From Anaerolineales bacterium (GTDB lineage: Bacteria > Chloroflexota > Anaerolineae > JAAEKA01), in assembly GCA_020634615.1 (NCBI GenBank), contig JACKBI010000001.1, forward strand, positions 682,001 through 746,000: DNA of 64,000 bases, given 5' to 3'. Under the pieces are notes generated by a model. It was not told the origin of the DNA and made no database searches. It saw only the letters and a list, made by a program, of their open reading frames with translations. Position numbers and translations under genes: made by a program. Below, piece after piece: positions 40,783-49,395 of this stretch. Position 1 is the first letter of the stretch. Every line of letters begins with the position of its first letter.

Positions 40783-40804
40783 CCCAAGGCTGGCCAGCCT
40801 TGGG
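40783..40804 (+). promoter_or_regulatory. Perfect 22-bp palindrome before the cupin start
   Basis: CCCAAGGCTGG meets its exact inverse with no spacer, 22 bases upstream of the cupin ATG. It may be an operator or a leader hairpin. Besides the two promoters nothing else is seen in 40482-40826. Confidence 0.5.
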
Positions 40805-40826
40805 CACTCAGTTACAGGAGAACAAG

Positions 40827-41204
40827 ATGAGCAATCCCCGCCCGTTTACCGAGTTTACATTGGAGAAGGTCCACGATGAAGGTGCGGTCAATGCCAGCAT
40901 CCGTTGGGTGATCACGGAGAAGGACGGTTCCGAAAACTATGCGCTGCGCGTCATTGAACTGGCGGCGCACGGCAACACGCCCCATCATACCCACTGGTTC
41001 GAGCACCAGAACTATGTCATCGAGGGTGAGGGCACGGTCACAATCGGCGACGACACCTTTGCCGTCAAGGCGGGCGATGTCATCTTCGTCCCCGGTGATG
41101 TGCAACATCAATACCGCAACACCGGCGATGGCCCCCTGAAATTCTTGTGTGGTATACCGCAGCCGTGGATCAAAGAGGCCCGGGCTGAACTTGGCGAGGA
41201 TTAG
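40827..41204 (+). CDS. Single-domain cupin protein
   Basis: A 125-residue cupin. Motif 1 reads T-P-H-H-T-H-W-F-E-H-Q-N-Y-V-I-E-G-E-G (His, His, Glu metal ligands) and motif 2 is P-G-D-V-Q-H-Q-Y-R-N. The core is complete, so it should bind a metal and could be an isomerase, dioxygenase or sugar-binding protein. CAGGAG lies before ATG 40827. It ends tail to tail with the kinase-like gene, with a 4-base overlap. Confidence 0.87.
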   Translation: MSNPRPFTEFTLEKVHDEGAVNASIRWVITEKDGSENYALRVIELAAHGNTPHHTHWFEHQNYVIEGEGTVTIGDDTFAVKAGDVIFVPGDVQHQYRNTGDGPLKFLCGIPQPWIKEARAELGED

Positions 41205-42454
41205 CTATCGGAGGAGTGGTTGTTTTTGCACGGCAGCCATAAGGCAACGGTGTTGCCGTGTTCTGCCTGCTGATGAAAACAGAGCTGGCCACCCACCAGG
41301 CTGGCATAGGCTTCCAGGTCGTCAATCTCATTGTGCTCAGCTTCCTGGCAGCGACAGAGACCATCGTCGTGCACTGTCAGGGCCACTACCTGATCCACCG
41401 TTGACAGTCGCACCGCTACCTGGCTGACGCCTCGGTGGTTGACCATATGATTGAGCGCCTGGTCAGCGACATGATAAAGTGACAGTTCCTGGATCGGCGT
41501 CAGGTCGCCGGGCAAATCGCCCACCTGCACATCGACAGACACGCCCGTGCGGTGTGACATGGCGCTGGCGCAGGCCTTAAGCGCCGCCTCCAGTTCCGAG
41601 CTTTCCAGCGGCGAAGCCTGAAGTTCGTCCACCCACTCGCTGACGGACTGGATATCCGCCCGAACCGCTTTCTGGACATCGTGGACGGCGTCGCTTTCGT
41701 CCTGTGGTCGACCTGCCAAAACGCCTGTCAGGCTGTCCAGTTGAGCGGCGAGGATGGCGAGCGTCTCGACCACGCCGGTGCGCAATTGCTGTGCCAGCCG
41801 TTTGCGCTCGCGCTGGACTGCCAGTACCTCCGCAGTGGCTGCATATTCCCGCCAGCGCATGTGCGCCGCCTCCTCCTGGCGTTGCTGTCTGCGCAACAGT
41901 CCGCCCAGATAGGCTACCAGCAGCGGCAGAAAGTAGAGCAGGTCGGGTCGCAAAATGGGCACCACTTCCGCCACCTGGGGATCGCTGGGCATCCATTGAT
42001 GCATGGCCAGACCGATCAGCATGTGCAGCGTGCCGGCGGTCGCCGACGCCAGCAGCGCGCCTTTCCAGCCGAACTGCCAGGCAATCAGCAGCAGCGGGAT
42101 CATCACAAGCACGCCCGGTTCCACCACGTTGATCGACCCAACCGACATCATGTCGAAGCGCGCCATCCCCAGATTTTGCAACAGCGAGGTCAGCGTCGTC
42201 TGGCAGACGAGGTACAACGACAGGGTGACCGGAACGAACCACCTGCCCAGCCGGCGCTCGATACCGGGCAGAAAGACCAGCAGCGCAGGCAAGATGGCGA
42301 TCACAACAAGGATCGCAACCTTCGGGTCAGGCATGGCCGCGTCGTGCCAGATACTGGTCAGTCCCAGCATGAATACGCTGGCAATAGGCAGCAGGACAGA
42401 CACCCGTATCAACAGGCGCATTTCGTGGGTGGTAGTTTCGGTTGAGGAGTTCAT
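41201..42454 (-). CDS. Histidine-kinase-like membrane protein lacking the phospho-acceptor His
   Basis: A 417-residue protein. Six hydrophobic segments (about 15-185) form a sensor part. A HisKA_3-like helix follows: Q-R-E-R-K-R-L-A-Q-Q-L-R-T (214-226), where NarL-type kinases have R-E-L-H-D, so Arg225 stands in place of His. The ATPase-like part keeps A-D-Q-A-L-N-H-M-V-N-H (N box, 330-340) and H-D-D-G-L (362-366), but glycine loops are poor. No response regulator lies nearby. It may be a pseudokinase, a partner of another kinase or a decayed gene. Confidence 0.75.
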   Translation of the reverse strand: MNSSTETTTHEMRLLIRVSVLLPIASVFMLGLTSIWHDAAMPDPKVAILVVIAILPALLVFLPGIERRLGRWFVPVTLSLYLVCQTTLTSLLQNLGMARFDMMSVGSINVVEPGVLVMIPLLLIAWQFGWKGALLASATAGTLHMLIGLAMHQWMPSDPQVAEVVPILRPDLLYFLPLLVAYLGGLLRRQQRQEEAAHMRWREYAATAEVLAVQRERKRLAQQLRTGVVETLAILAAQLDSLTGVLAGRPQDESDAVHDVQKAVRADIQSVSEWVDELQASPLESSELEAALKACASAMSHRTGVSVDVQVGDLPGDLTPIQELSLYHVADQALNHMVNHRGVSQVAVRLSTVDQVVALTVHDDGLCRCQEAEHNEIDDLEAYASLVGGQLCFHQQAEHGNTVALWLPCKNNHSSDS

Positions 42455-42649
42455 GTCGGTTTCGGGCTGGCTCCGCGGTGGGGCGCTCAGACGGCCTTAG
42501 CTTCCCACACTTGACGGAAGTTGTCTGTATATGGCATACCAGTTAAGATGTTGCGTCTGATTGCGACTCTGTCACGTAAGAGCTGCACCGGTTGGCGCTT
42601 CAGGTGAGTGATCGGTGATTCCTGCTACGAACCCATGGCTTGTTATCCT

Positions 42650-43183
42650 ATGAATCAAAAACGTTGGTACACATTGACTGCGATTGTGCTGGCATTCGGT
42701 ATAGGCGCGCTGATTTGGGGACGGGTTCCCGCGGGCGTTGCCACGGGTGCGCTCCCGCCAGCGCCGGCCATCGGACACCCTGCGCCCGACTTCACCCTGG
42801 CAGCGATGGAAGGCGAGTCGGTCACGCTCAGCGACCTGCGCGGCCAGCCGGTGGTCATGAACTTCTGGGCGTCCTGGTGTGGACCATGCCGCTCGGAGAT
42901 GCCGGAATTGCAGCGCCTGCACGATCGTCTGGCAGATGCCGGTGTAGTGATGCTGGGCGTCAACCAGGGCGAAACGCCAGAGGTGGTGGCGCGCTACCGT
43001 GACGAGATCGGCGTCGATTTTCCCACGGCGCTTGACCAGCGAACCGGCGTCAGCCAGCAATATCTGGTCAACTCACTGCCGACCACCTTCTTCATCGACC
43101 GCGACGGCGTCATCCAGACCTTGTTCATCGGCCCTATGACCGACGCCGTGCTGGCCGAGAACCTGCGGACCATTTATCCGTAA
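42650..43183 (+). CDS. TlpA/ResA-type thiol-disulfide oxidoreductase
   Basis: A 177-residue exported thioredoxin-fold protein. The N-terminal membrane anchor is at residues 7-24. The active site is W-C-G-P-C (Cys77, Cys80), preceded by F-W-A-S, then the cis-proline segment L-P-T-T-F-F. Such proteins keep cysteines of cytochrome c or secreted proteins reduced. ATG 42650 is chosen for the basic start before the anchor; 42632 is an alternative. The gap 42455-42649 shows no confident site. Confidence 0.9.
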   Translation: MNQKRWYTLTAIVLAFGIGALIWGRVPAGVATGALPPAPAIGHPAPDFTLAAMEGESVTLSDLRGQPVVMNFWASWCGPCRSEMPELQRLHDRLADAGVVMLGVNQGETPEVVARYRDEIGVDFPTALDQRTGVSQQYLVNSLPTTFFIDRDGVIQTLFIGPMTDAVLAENLRTIYP

Positions 43184-43205
43184 GCAAGTGGCAAGTGGAG
43201 GCGAA

Positions 43206-43268
43206 ATTCCCGCGAAGGCAGGAATCCACACCTCACAGCCATGGATTCCCGCCTTCGCGGGAATGACA
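43206..43268. repeat. REP-like pair (GCGGGAATGACA family)
   Basis: Imperfect inverted arms at 43206-43228 and 43242-43268 containing ATTCCCGC and GCGGGAAT, each arm itself palindromic. It lies between the TlpA gene and the Lgt-like gene. Confidence 0.8.
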
Positions 43269-43317
43269 TACACCCTTGACCGGACAGCCACTATCGGCTA
43301 AACCATAACCGCTTCTT

Positions 43318-44082
43318 ATGTTCCCAACCATTCCTATCGGCCCGCTCCGCATTCAAACGTTTGGCCTTGCACTGCTTCTTGCCTACATGGCCGGCCTTTG
43401 GCTGGCGGCGCGGCGCGGGCCGCGCCACGGCATCGCCGGCGACCACATCTACAACGCGGGGTTCTACGCGCTGCTGGTCGGGTTGGTCGCCGCGCGGCTG
43501 GGGCACGCAGTGGCCTATTTCGAGGTCTACCAGACCGACCCAATGCAGATTTTGTCCCTCAGCCCGGGCGCATTTCTTGCCTTGCCGGGATTGCTGGGTG
43601 GGCTGGCAATGGTGGCGATCTACCTCCGCCGCCATCATTTGTCCGCGGTGGCCTTTGCTGATGCAGCCGCGCCGGGCATCCTGCTGGCGCTGACAGTGGC
43701 GGCGTTGGGTGATTTTCTGGCGGGACGCAGCCTGGGATCCCTCAGCGATGCGCCGTGGGCGATGGAGATGTTCGGCGTACAGCGCCAACCGGTAGCGCTC
43801 ATCGAGGCCGTCGCACTGGGCGGGCTGCTGGCCATTCTGCTGCTTGTCGACAGCAGGCGACCGCTCCGGCCGGGCCAACTGGCCCTGCTGGCTCTTTTCG
43901 GCTATGCCACGATTCGTCTGTTAACGGAGCCGTTGCGTGCCGACAGCGCGCTCGTCGGTGATGGCTGGCGCGTCGTTCAGATCGTGGCGTTGGCTGTGAT
44001 CGCCTTCAGCGGCTGGCTGCTGGGCCGCGGTGCTACCCGGCCGGATGAACCGGAAGCGGAAGCGCCGCCAGCCGCTGTTTGA
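43318..44082 (+). CDS. Divergent Lgt-like membrane protein
   Basis: A 254-residue protein with seven membrane helices and the start P-I-G-P-L-R-I-Q-T-F-G-L, as in prolipoprotein diacylglyceryl transferase. Further Lgt echoes are A-R-L-G-H-A-V-A-Y (59-67), the G-L-L-G-G loop (91-95), P-V-A-L-I-E-A (158-164) and R-L-L-T-E-P-L-R. But the H-G-G motif reads L-P-G, and the G-R-x-G-N-x-x-N-G-E block is replaced by G-D-F-L-A-G-R-S-L-G. Catalysis is doubtful; it may be a paralogue with another role, while lipoproteins in the window imply a normal Lgt elsewhere. Confidence 0.75.
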   Translation: MFPTIPIGPLRIQTFGLALLLAYMAGLWLAARRGPRHGIAGDHIYNAGFYALLVGLVAARLGHAVAYFEVYQTDPMQILSLSPGAFLALPGLLGGLAMVAIYLRRHHLSAVAFADAAAPGILLALTVAALGDFLAGRSLGSLSDAPWAMEMFGVQRQPVALIEAVALGGLLAILLLVDSRRPLRPGQLALLALFGYATIRLLTEPLRADSALVGDGWRVVQIVALAVIAFSGWLLGRGATRPDEPEAEAPPAAV

Positions 44083-44107
44083 CGCGCGCCAGCAGGCATG
44101 TTATCCT
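44079..44107 (+). promoter_or_regulatory. Promoter of mtaB
   Basis: TTGACG (44079-44084), 17 bases, TATCCT (44102-44107). It starts at the stop codon of the Lgt-like gene and gives a leader of about 50 bases. Confidence 0.65.
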
Positions 44108-44164
44108 GCGCTTTCCGTTCGCACTTACTTCTCAAGATGCACCTGCGAACGAACGAAACGTCAC

Positions 44165-45463
44165 ATGCGAATCTACCTTGAAACCCTGGGCTGTCGCCTG
44201 AACTACAGCGAGATGGAAACCCTTGGCCGCGAGCTGGTGGACGTAGGGCATTACGTTGTGCCATCGCCCGAAGAAGCCGACATCTGTGTGCTGAACACGT
44301 GTGCGGTTACGGGCGAGGCAGCGCGCAAATCGCGCCAGTTGGCGCGCAAGCTGGCGCGCAGCAATCCCGACGCGCGCCTCGCAGTCACTGGTTGCTACGC
44401 GACACTGGAACCGGAGACCGTCGCAGCGTTGCCCAATGTCAGTTTGGTGGTGGAGAACCGGCGCAAGGAACTGCTGGCTGAGCTGTTGCAGCCCTGGTCG
44501 GCCGAGTTAAACGGCCAGCAATGGCTGCGGCTGGAACCGGAAGCGCCAGCGCAGTCGAGTCACCGCACGCGGGCTTTCGTCAAGGTGCAGGACGGCTGCA
44601 ACAACCATTGCACCTTCTGCATCGTCACCGTAGCGCGCGGCGAGGAACGCAGCCGGCGTGTGGCTGACATCGTGGACGAGGTGCGCCAGCTGGCAGCCGG
44701 CGGTTATCAGGAAGCAGTCTTGACCGGCGTCCATCTCGGCGGCTACGGCAGTGATCTGGACAGCAACCTGTACGAACTGGTCGGGACGATCCTGCGCCAC
44801 ACCGATCTGCCGCGTTTGCGGCTCAGTTCATTGGAACCGTGGGACCTCAAGCCGGAGTTCTTCGATCTGTGGCGCGCCAGCGACGGCCGGCTCTGTCCAC
44901 ATCTCCACTTGCCGCTACAGGCCGGCTGTGACCGGACACTGAGGCGCATGGCGCGCCGCACGCGCACCGATGACTTCCGCGCCCTGGTTGCAGCGGCGCG
45001 GGACCGCATTCCTGATCTGGTCCTTACGACCGACATGATTGTTGGCTTCCCCGGTGAGAGCGAGTCCGATTTCCAGGAAAGTCTGCACTTCGCTGAGGAA
45101 ATGGCCTTCGCGCACGTCCACGTCTTCCCGTATTCGGCGCGCGCTGGCACAGCCGCGGCCAGCTTCAGCGGCCAGGTACCGGTGGAGACGCGCCGCCAGC
45201 GGGCAGCCGCAATGGAGGCCATGGCTCGCCGAACAGGTGACGCCGTGCGGCAAAGTTTCGTCGGCTCGCTGCGGCAGGTGCTGTGGGAGAGCTGTGAGCA
45301 GCCTGCTAACGGACACGGCGCCGTTTGGACCGGCCTGACTGACAACTACCTGCGGGTGCGCGCGGTCGCTCCGTCCGGCATCGACCTGGACAACCGCATC
45401 ACCGCAACGCGGCTGCTGGGCGTCAGCGGCGATTGCCTTGACGGCGAAGTGCTGAGCGCATGA
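44165..45463 (+). CDS. mtaB: tRNA (N6-L-threonylcarbamoyladenosine(37)-C2)-methylthiotransferase MtaB
   Basis: This radical-SAM methylthiotransferase converts t6A37 to ms2t6A37. The 432-residue protein has the N-terminal UPF0004 domain with cluster cysteines 10, 46 and 77 (L-G-C-R-L-N, N-T-C-A-V-T, T-G-C-Y-A), the radical-SAM motif C-N-N-H-C-T-F-C (Cys145, 149, 152), and a short C-terminal TRAM-like region. L-G-C-R-L-N and N-T-C-A-V-T favour MtaB over MiaB or RimO. The start at 44165 follows the promoter; the open extension upstream overlaps the Lgt-like gene. Confidence 0.93.
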   Translation: MRIYLETLGCRLNYSEMETLGRELVDVGHYVVPSPEEADICVLNTCAVTGEAARKSRQLARKLARSNPDARLAVTGCYATLEPETVAALPNVSLVVENRRKELLAELLQPWSAELNGQQWLRLEPEAPAQSSHRTRAFVKVQDGCNNHCTFCIVTVARGEERSRRVADIVDEVRQLAAGGYQEAVLTGVHLGGYGSDLDSNLYELVGTILRHTDLPRLRLSSLEPWDLKPEFFDLWRASDGRLCPHLHLPLQAGCDRTLRRMARRTRTDDFRALVAAARDRIPDLVLTTDMIVGFPGESESDFQESLHFAEEMAFAHVHVFPYSARAGTAAASFSGQVPVETRRQRAAAMEAMARRTGDAVRQSFVGSLRQVLWESCEQPANGHGAVWTGLTDNYLRVRAVAPSGIDLDNRITATRLLGVSGDCLDGEVLSA

Positions 45464-45468
45464 TGGTT

Positions 45469-45535
45469 CGTCCTTCCCGCGAAGGCGGGAATCCACTCTT
45501 CACAGCGCTGGATTCCCGCCTTCGCGGGAAGGACG
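45469..45535. repeat. Perfect 27-bp inverted repeat (REP-like)
   Basis: Arms 45469-45495 and 45509-45535 are exact inverses with a 13-base loop. The core is TTCCCGCGAAGGCGGGAA. It lies 5 bases after the mtaB stop and could fold as a strong RNA hairpin at the transcript end. Confidence 0.85.
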
Positions 45536-45566
45536 GTGTGTTGCTTAGTCGCAAAGGAGCACCATT

Positions 45567-45914
45567 GTGACCACAGATTGCATCTTTTGTAAGATCATCG
45601 CTGGAGAGATACCGGCCAGCAAGGTCTATGACGACGACCGGGTGCTGGCGTTTAACGATATCAATCCGCAAGCGCCGACCCACGTGCTGGTCATCCCCAA
45701 ACGCCATATCGAGTCGCTGGCTACAGTGAATCCTGAAGACGGCGACCTGCTCGGTCATCTGTTAACGACCGCCTCACGTCTGGCGACGGATCTCGGCCTT
45801 GCCGAGCGCGGCTACCGGGTCGTGTTCAACATCGGCGAGGACGGCGGTATGGCCGTGTATCATTTGCATGCCCACATTCTTGGCGGCCGCCGCATGGCGT
45901 GGCCGCCCGGTTGA
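45567..45914 (+). CDS. HIT family nucleotide hydrolase
   Basis: A 115-residue HinT-like protein. It starts C-I-F-C-K-I-I-A-G-E-I-P (zinc cysteines 5 and 8) and has the triad H-L-H-A-H (99-103). The G-G-R-R-M-A-W-P-P-G ending is the typical HinT C-terminus. It should hydrolyse nucleoside phosphoramidates or adenylates. It lies 15 bases before an unrecognised gene. A different HIT protein is at 62802. Confidence 0.93.
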   Translation: MTTDCIFCKIIAGEIPASKVYDDDRVLAFNDINPQAPTHVLVIPKRHIESLATVNPEDGDLLGHLLTTASRLATDLGLAERGYRVVFNIGEDGGMAVYHLHAHILGGRRMAWPPG

Positions 45915-45929
45915 GGTTCGAGGTAATTC

Positions 45930-47054
45930 ATGACGTCACCTGTTTCCTGGTACCGCCTGCCGCTCAGCGCTATTCTGCCTGAGCAGCCAACCTATTTCAC
46001 CGGTTCCGTGTTGGGACCTTCGGCCGAACGTGCGCTGCGGGCGGCGTACGAGCAATTTGGTGCGCCGCTGGCCACCGGTCCACTGGTTTGGGACGCTCAA
46101 TCGCGCCGCGCCGCGCTGAACGACGCCCTGTTGCAGCCGGCGGACGATGCGTTGCGCCGTTCACTGGCCGACAGCGGCGGCGGTTTGAGCCGGCTGCTGG
46201 GCGGTGGTTCCCCCAAGCGCGCGACAGCCTACATCGCTCAGACATTGCAGGATGCCCCTGAGGTAATCGCACGCATCGAGCGCTGGTGGACCCGGGTGCG
46301 GGCGATGGAATGGCGTCAGGCCACCGTCCTGCAGATCATGGAAGAACTGGAGCCGCGTGCCGAGGATGCGCTGTTGGCGCAGGCACGGGTCGCGTTGAGT
46401 CTGGCAGCGGCGCTGCATTTGCAGGCCGGCCAGATCAGCACGGCGCCGGCGGAAATGACTGCCGGGATCGACGACGGTCTGCCACAGGCAAGTTATGCGA
46501 CTGCGTTGCACAGCCTGGCGGCCAGCTTGCAAAAAGCGGACACGTCCGCCGCCGCTGACTGGCAGCAATGGCCGGCTTCGCTGCGGGATCCGCTGGACAC
46601 GTTTCTGGCCAGCTACGGGCGCTGGGCGGACTTGCCGCTGGAGACAGCGCGGCCGCGTTGGGTTGATGACCCGTCAGCTTTGCTGGCTGCGCTGCCAGAA
46701 CTCACAAGATCAGCCGCGCCGATCGATCCGGCGGAAGCCAGCCGTCGCCGCGGCGCTGCGGCCGCCGGCGTTTCACAGCAGCTAAAGAGCGGCCAGCGCA
46801 AGCAGTTCGACGCCGCCGCTGCGCAAGTTGAGCAACTGACGGCGTTGTTGCCCCAGGTTCACACCGCCGTGGTGATTGTGGCCGCTGCCGCCCGCTATTG
46901 GGTGTCCGGCGCGGCCAACGAGGCGCTGGCCGATGGCCGGCTGCAAAGCGCCGACGAGGTATTCCTGCTGGAGCTTGAGGAGTTGAAGCAGATGATGACC
47001 GGGGAGTGGAGCAACGTCGAGCAGGTGCGCCCGCTGGTCGAAGCTCGCAGGTAG
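45930..47054 (+). CDS. Helical protein like the central domain of PEP-synthase-type enzymes
   Basis: A 374-residue, Ala- and Leu-rich, mostly helical protein. The C-terminal 50 residues (A-N-E-A-L-A-D-G-R-L, D-E-V-F-L-L-E-L-E-E-L) read like the segment just before the phosphohistidine domain of PEP synthase, PPDK or rifampicin phosphotransferase. The N-terminal W-Y-R-L-P-L-S also fits such linker domains. Neither the ATP-grasp part nor the swivelling His domain is present. So it is a free-standing helical domain of unknown use. It follows the HIT gene closely. Confidence 0.55.
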   Translation: MTSPVSWYRLPLSAILPEQPTYFTGSVLGPSAERALRAAYEQFGAPLATGPLVWDAQSRRAALNDALLQPADDALRRSLADSGGGLSRLLGGGSPKRATAYIAQTLQDAPEVIARIERWWTRVRAMEWRQATVLQIMEELEPRAEDALLAQARVALSLAAALHLQAGQISTAPAEMTAGIDDGLPQASYATALHSLAASLQKADTSAAADWQQWPASLRDPLDTFLASYGRWADLPLETARPRWVDDPSALLAALPELTRSAAPIDPAEASRRRGAAAAGVSQQLKSGQRKQFDAAAAQVEQLTALLPQVHTAVVIVAAAARYWVSGAANEALADGRLQSADEVFLLELEELKQMMTGEWSNVEQVRPLVEARR

Positions 47055-47078
47055 TAGCCAACTCCCCCGCTGGCGTCA

Positions 47079-47112
47079 AGAAGTCCGACTTTTTCCGCAA
47101 AGTCGGACTTCT
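47079..47112 (+). terminator. Hairpin after the helical-protein gene
   Basis: A 14-bp perfect stem (47079-47092 with 47099-47112) and 6-base loop, 24 bases after the stop. The T-run lies in the loop side rather than after the stem, so termination is not certain. A weaker similar hairpin follows at about 47143-47172. Confidence 0.55.
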
Positions 47113-47243
47113 CGCGTGTGACGCGACCGCCGCGCAAAACCAAGACGTTGGACTTTGCTGCAAAAGTCGAACGTCGCGAACGTACCTCTTCTGCAGCTTG
47201 CTTATGAATCTTAAGAAATGGATTCGGCAATAGCGCAGGCCCG

Positions 47244-47349
47244 CCCGACCGTAAAACGGATCGGGCTACAAGGTGAAAGCCCTTTCAGGGCTAGGATCCA
47301 GGCCCGAAGGGCCTTCCACGTTGTAGCCGGACGGCCTTTGGCCTCCGGC
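47244..47349. repeat. Multi-stem (cloverleaf-like) structured repeat
   Basis: Hairpin CCCGACCGT...ACGGATCGGG (47244-47265) is followed by an outer pairing GGCTACAA (47264-47271) with TTGTAGCC (47321-47328). This encloses two hairpins, AGCCCT/AGGGCT (47278-47292) and GGCCC/GGGCC (47301-47313). Then comes a hairpin GCCGG...CCGGC (47326-47349). It lies just past the end of the WS/DGAT gene (minus strand) and may end that transcript. Confidence 0.65.
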
Positions 47350-47391
47350 GAGCGTGCCGAGCCTATTACCGACTTCTTTTCTTGACTTTCA

Positions 47392-49176
47392 TCAACCGCT
47401 GGTGTCATCTGCCAGCCGTTGCGCCTGCTCGATCCAGTCTTGATAATCGGGATGCCGCCAGTCTGGCGCGGCGATGATCGCTTGCAGCGCTTCAGGGGAT
47501 GAGGTTGCCACGTCAGCAAAGCTGATAACATCCGCCTCCGCCAGCCGCGACGCAAAGGCCGGTCCGATACCGCGGATGAGCGTCAGATCGTCGCCTCCTT
47601 CCGGCGCCACCCAGACGGCCTGGCTCGGCGCGTCGGAAGCCGCCTGCTGCGAGGCGGAGACAATGCGGGCCAGTGCAATATCCAGATCTTCTGGCTCGGC
47701 GGCGGGCGTTTCAGCCTCCTGATCGCTTGCTGCTACAACATCGAACTGGGCGGCGGTTGCGATCAGGCGGGCGCGGGTTTCGTCGCGCAGGGCGGCCAGT
47801 TCCTCGTGAAAGCTGGCAATCACGGCTTCAGGTTCAGGTATCAGCCGGGCATCGGTTGCCACTCCGATCATGACCTTGCCGTTGTAACTCATAATACTGA
47901 TGCCGATGCCAAGACGCCCTGACTGAGGCACCCAGAACATCATGTTGTCGATGCCAGCGCCGGCAAAATAGAGTTGCTCGCGCGGCCCGGGCACATTGGT
48001 CAACACAACGGTGCCCTTGGTCCCGAAGATGTCAACCACCACGTCCTCAATCCGGTTCGGCATCATACCGATCAACCCAAGAATACCGAACGCAACAATA
48101 GGCTCCGAGGTGTTTTTCAGCCCATCCATGCGCCGCTTCAGCTCGCGCAATCGATCCACCGGGTCTTCGATGCCCAATGGCAACGACAGAAAAACCAGCC
48201 CGAACTTGTTGCCCATGGTCAGTCGCGCGCCCGGCGGCCGCAGATTGACAGGGATCAGGGCGCGCACGTTAAGTTCGTCCACGGTGCTGCCCCGGCTGGC
48301 CAGGTAGCGCCCCATCGCGCCGGCCACTGCCGACATCAGCACATCGTTGACCGTTCCACCCACCGCGCGCCCGATCAGCTTGACGTCTTCCAGCGATATC
48401 GGTTCGGACCATGCGGCACGCTTGGCAACGCCGAGCTTGCCCTTGTAGGCCGTCTTTGGATCCGGGCCCATCAACAGCAGGCGGGCCGTGGTAAGAGCCA
48501 CATCGGAGCCACTGCGGGCCAGATCCACCAGGTACTCCGGGTTGCGCGCGACGCGGGCTGAAGTGTTGACTGTGGTGTTCAGGGCCTTGGTGGAGAGATT
48601 GATGGCGGCCGCAGCAGGTCGCGTCACCGGCGCGAGTGGGTTCCATGCCTTGCGCCGGCGCGTCGCGGGCGGCGGGGTGACGATCGGTGCATCGCGGTCG
48701 GGATCTGTCAACGACAGCATCACCTGGACCAGAGCGATGCCGTCGGCGATGCAATGATGCAGACGCAGCAGCAGCGCCGAGCGTTCGCCGTAGCCTTCGA
48801 CCAGGTGAAACTGCCAGAGCGGCTTGCTGAAATCCAGCGGCTGGCTCATCAGATCGCTGACCAGCGTCTGCAATGCGTCGTGGTCGCCCGGCTCGGGAAT
48901 TCCAATGCGGTGCAGATGTGACGAGATGTCGAAGTGGGGGTCTTCTTCCCAGTAGGGCCTGCCAAAACGCGTGGTCTTCTGGATGACCCGCTGGCGAAAG
49001 CGCCGAAACTGACCAACCAGTCTGGTTTCCAGCGTCGCCCGCAAGCGTTCGTAGTCAATTGGCTCATCGAAGACGATCAACCCGGTGATCATCATCAGGT
49101 TGGTCGGATCTTCCATCTGATACCATGCTACATCGACACTGGAAAGGGACTCGGTGCGCTTGCGTGCAAATGCCAT
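47392..49176 (-). CDS. Wax ester synthase/diacylglycerol acyltransferase with C-terminal HhH domain
   Basis: WS/DGAT enzymes acylate fatty alcohols or diacylglycerol to make storage lipids. The 594-residue protein has the catalytic H-H-C-I-A-D-G (140-146), P-L-W-Q-F-H, N-D-V-L-M-S-A-V and the N-V-P-G-P segment. About 110 residues are added at the C-terminus: an acidic linker and D-L-T-L-I-R-G-I-G-P-A-F-A-S-R-L, a helix-hairpin-helix (DUF4332/SAM-like) module. GGAGG lies 6 bases before the ATG. Confidence 0.88.
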   Translation of the reverse strand: MAFARKRTESLSSVDVAWYQMEDPTNLMMITGLIVFDEPIDYERLRATLETRLVGQFRRFRQRVIQKTTRFGRPYWEEDPHFDISSHLHRIGIPEPGDHDALQTLVSDLMSQPLDFSKPLWQFHLVEGYGERSALLLRLHHCIADGIALVQVMLSLTDPDRDAPIVTPPPATRRRKAWNPLAPVTRPAAAAINLSTKALNTTVNTSARVARNPEYLVDLARSGSDVALTTARLLLMGPDPKTAYKGKLGVAKRAAWSEPISLEDVKLIGRAVGGTVNDVLMSAVAGAMGRYLASRGSTVDELNVRALIPVNLRPPGARLTMGNKFGLVFLSLPLGIEDPVDRLRELKRRMDGLKNTSEPIVAFGILGLIGMMPNRIEDVVVDIFGTKGTVVLTNVPGPREQLYFAGAGIDNMMFWVPQSGRLGIGISIMSYNGKVMIGVATDARLIPEPEAVIASFHEELAALRDETRARLIATAAQFDVVAASDQEAETPAAEPEDLDIALARIVSASQQAASDAPSQAVWVAPEGGDDLTLIRGIGPAFASRLAEADVISFADVATSSPEALQAIIAAPDWRHPDYQDWIEQAQRLADDTSG

Positions 49177-49395
49177 AGGATTACCTCCAGGAGCGTGTGG
49201 GAGGACGGGTTCTTGATAGTATTTCGAGAGAATTTACTCCCATAGTTTACCACAGATTGCACAGATCGCTAACATGGTTTGTCTGAATCTAACACGACAG
49301 CACAAATGCGCGGAACCGTCTCCCCAGGCATTTATCTGCACACAGTCAGCAAGCCTCGCACGAACGGTGTTTGCAAAGATAGGGAACGGTCGCGC

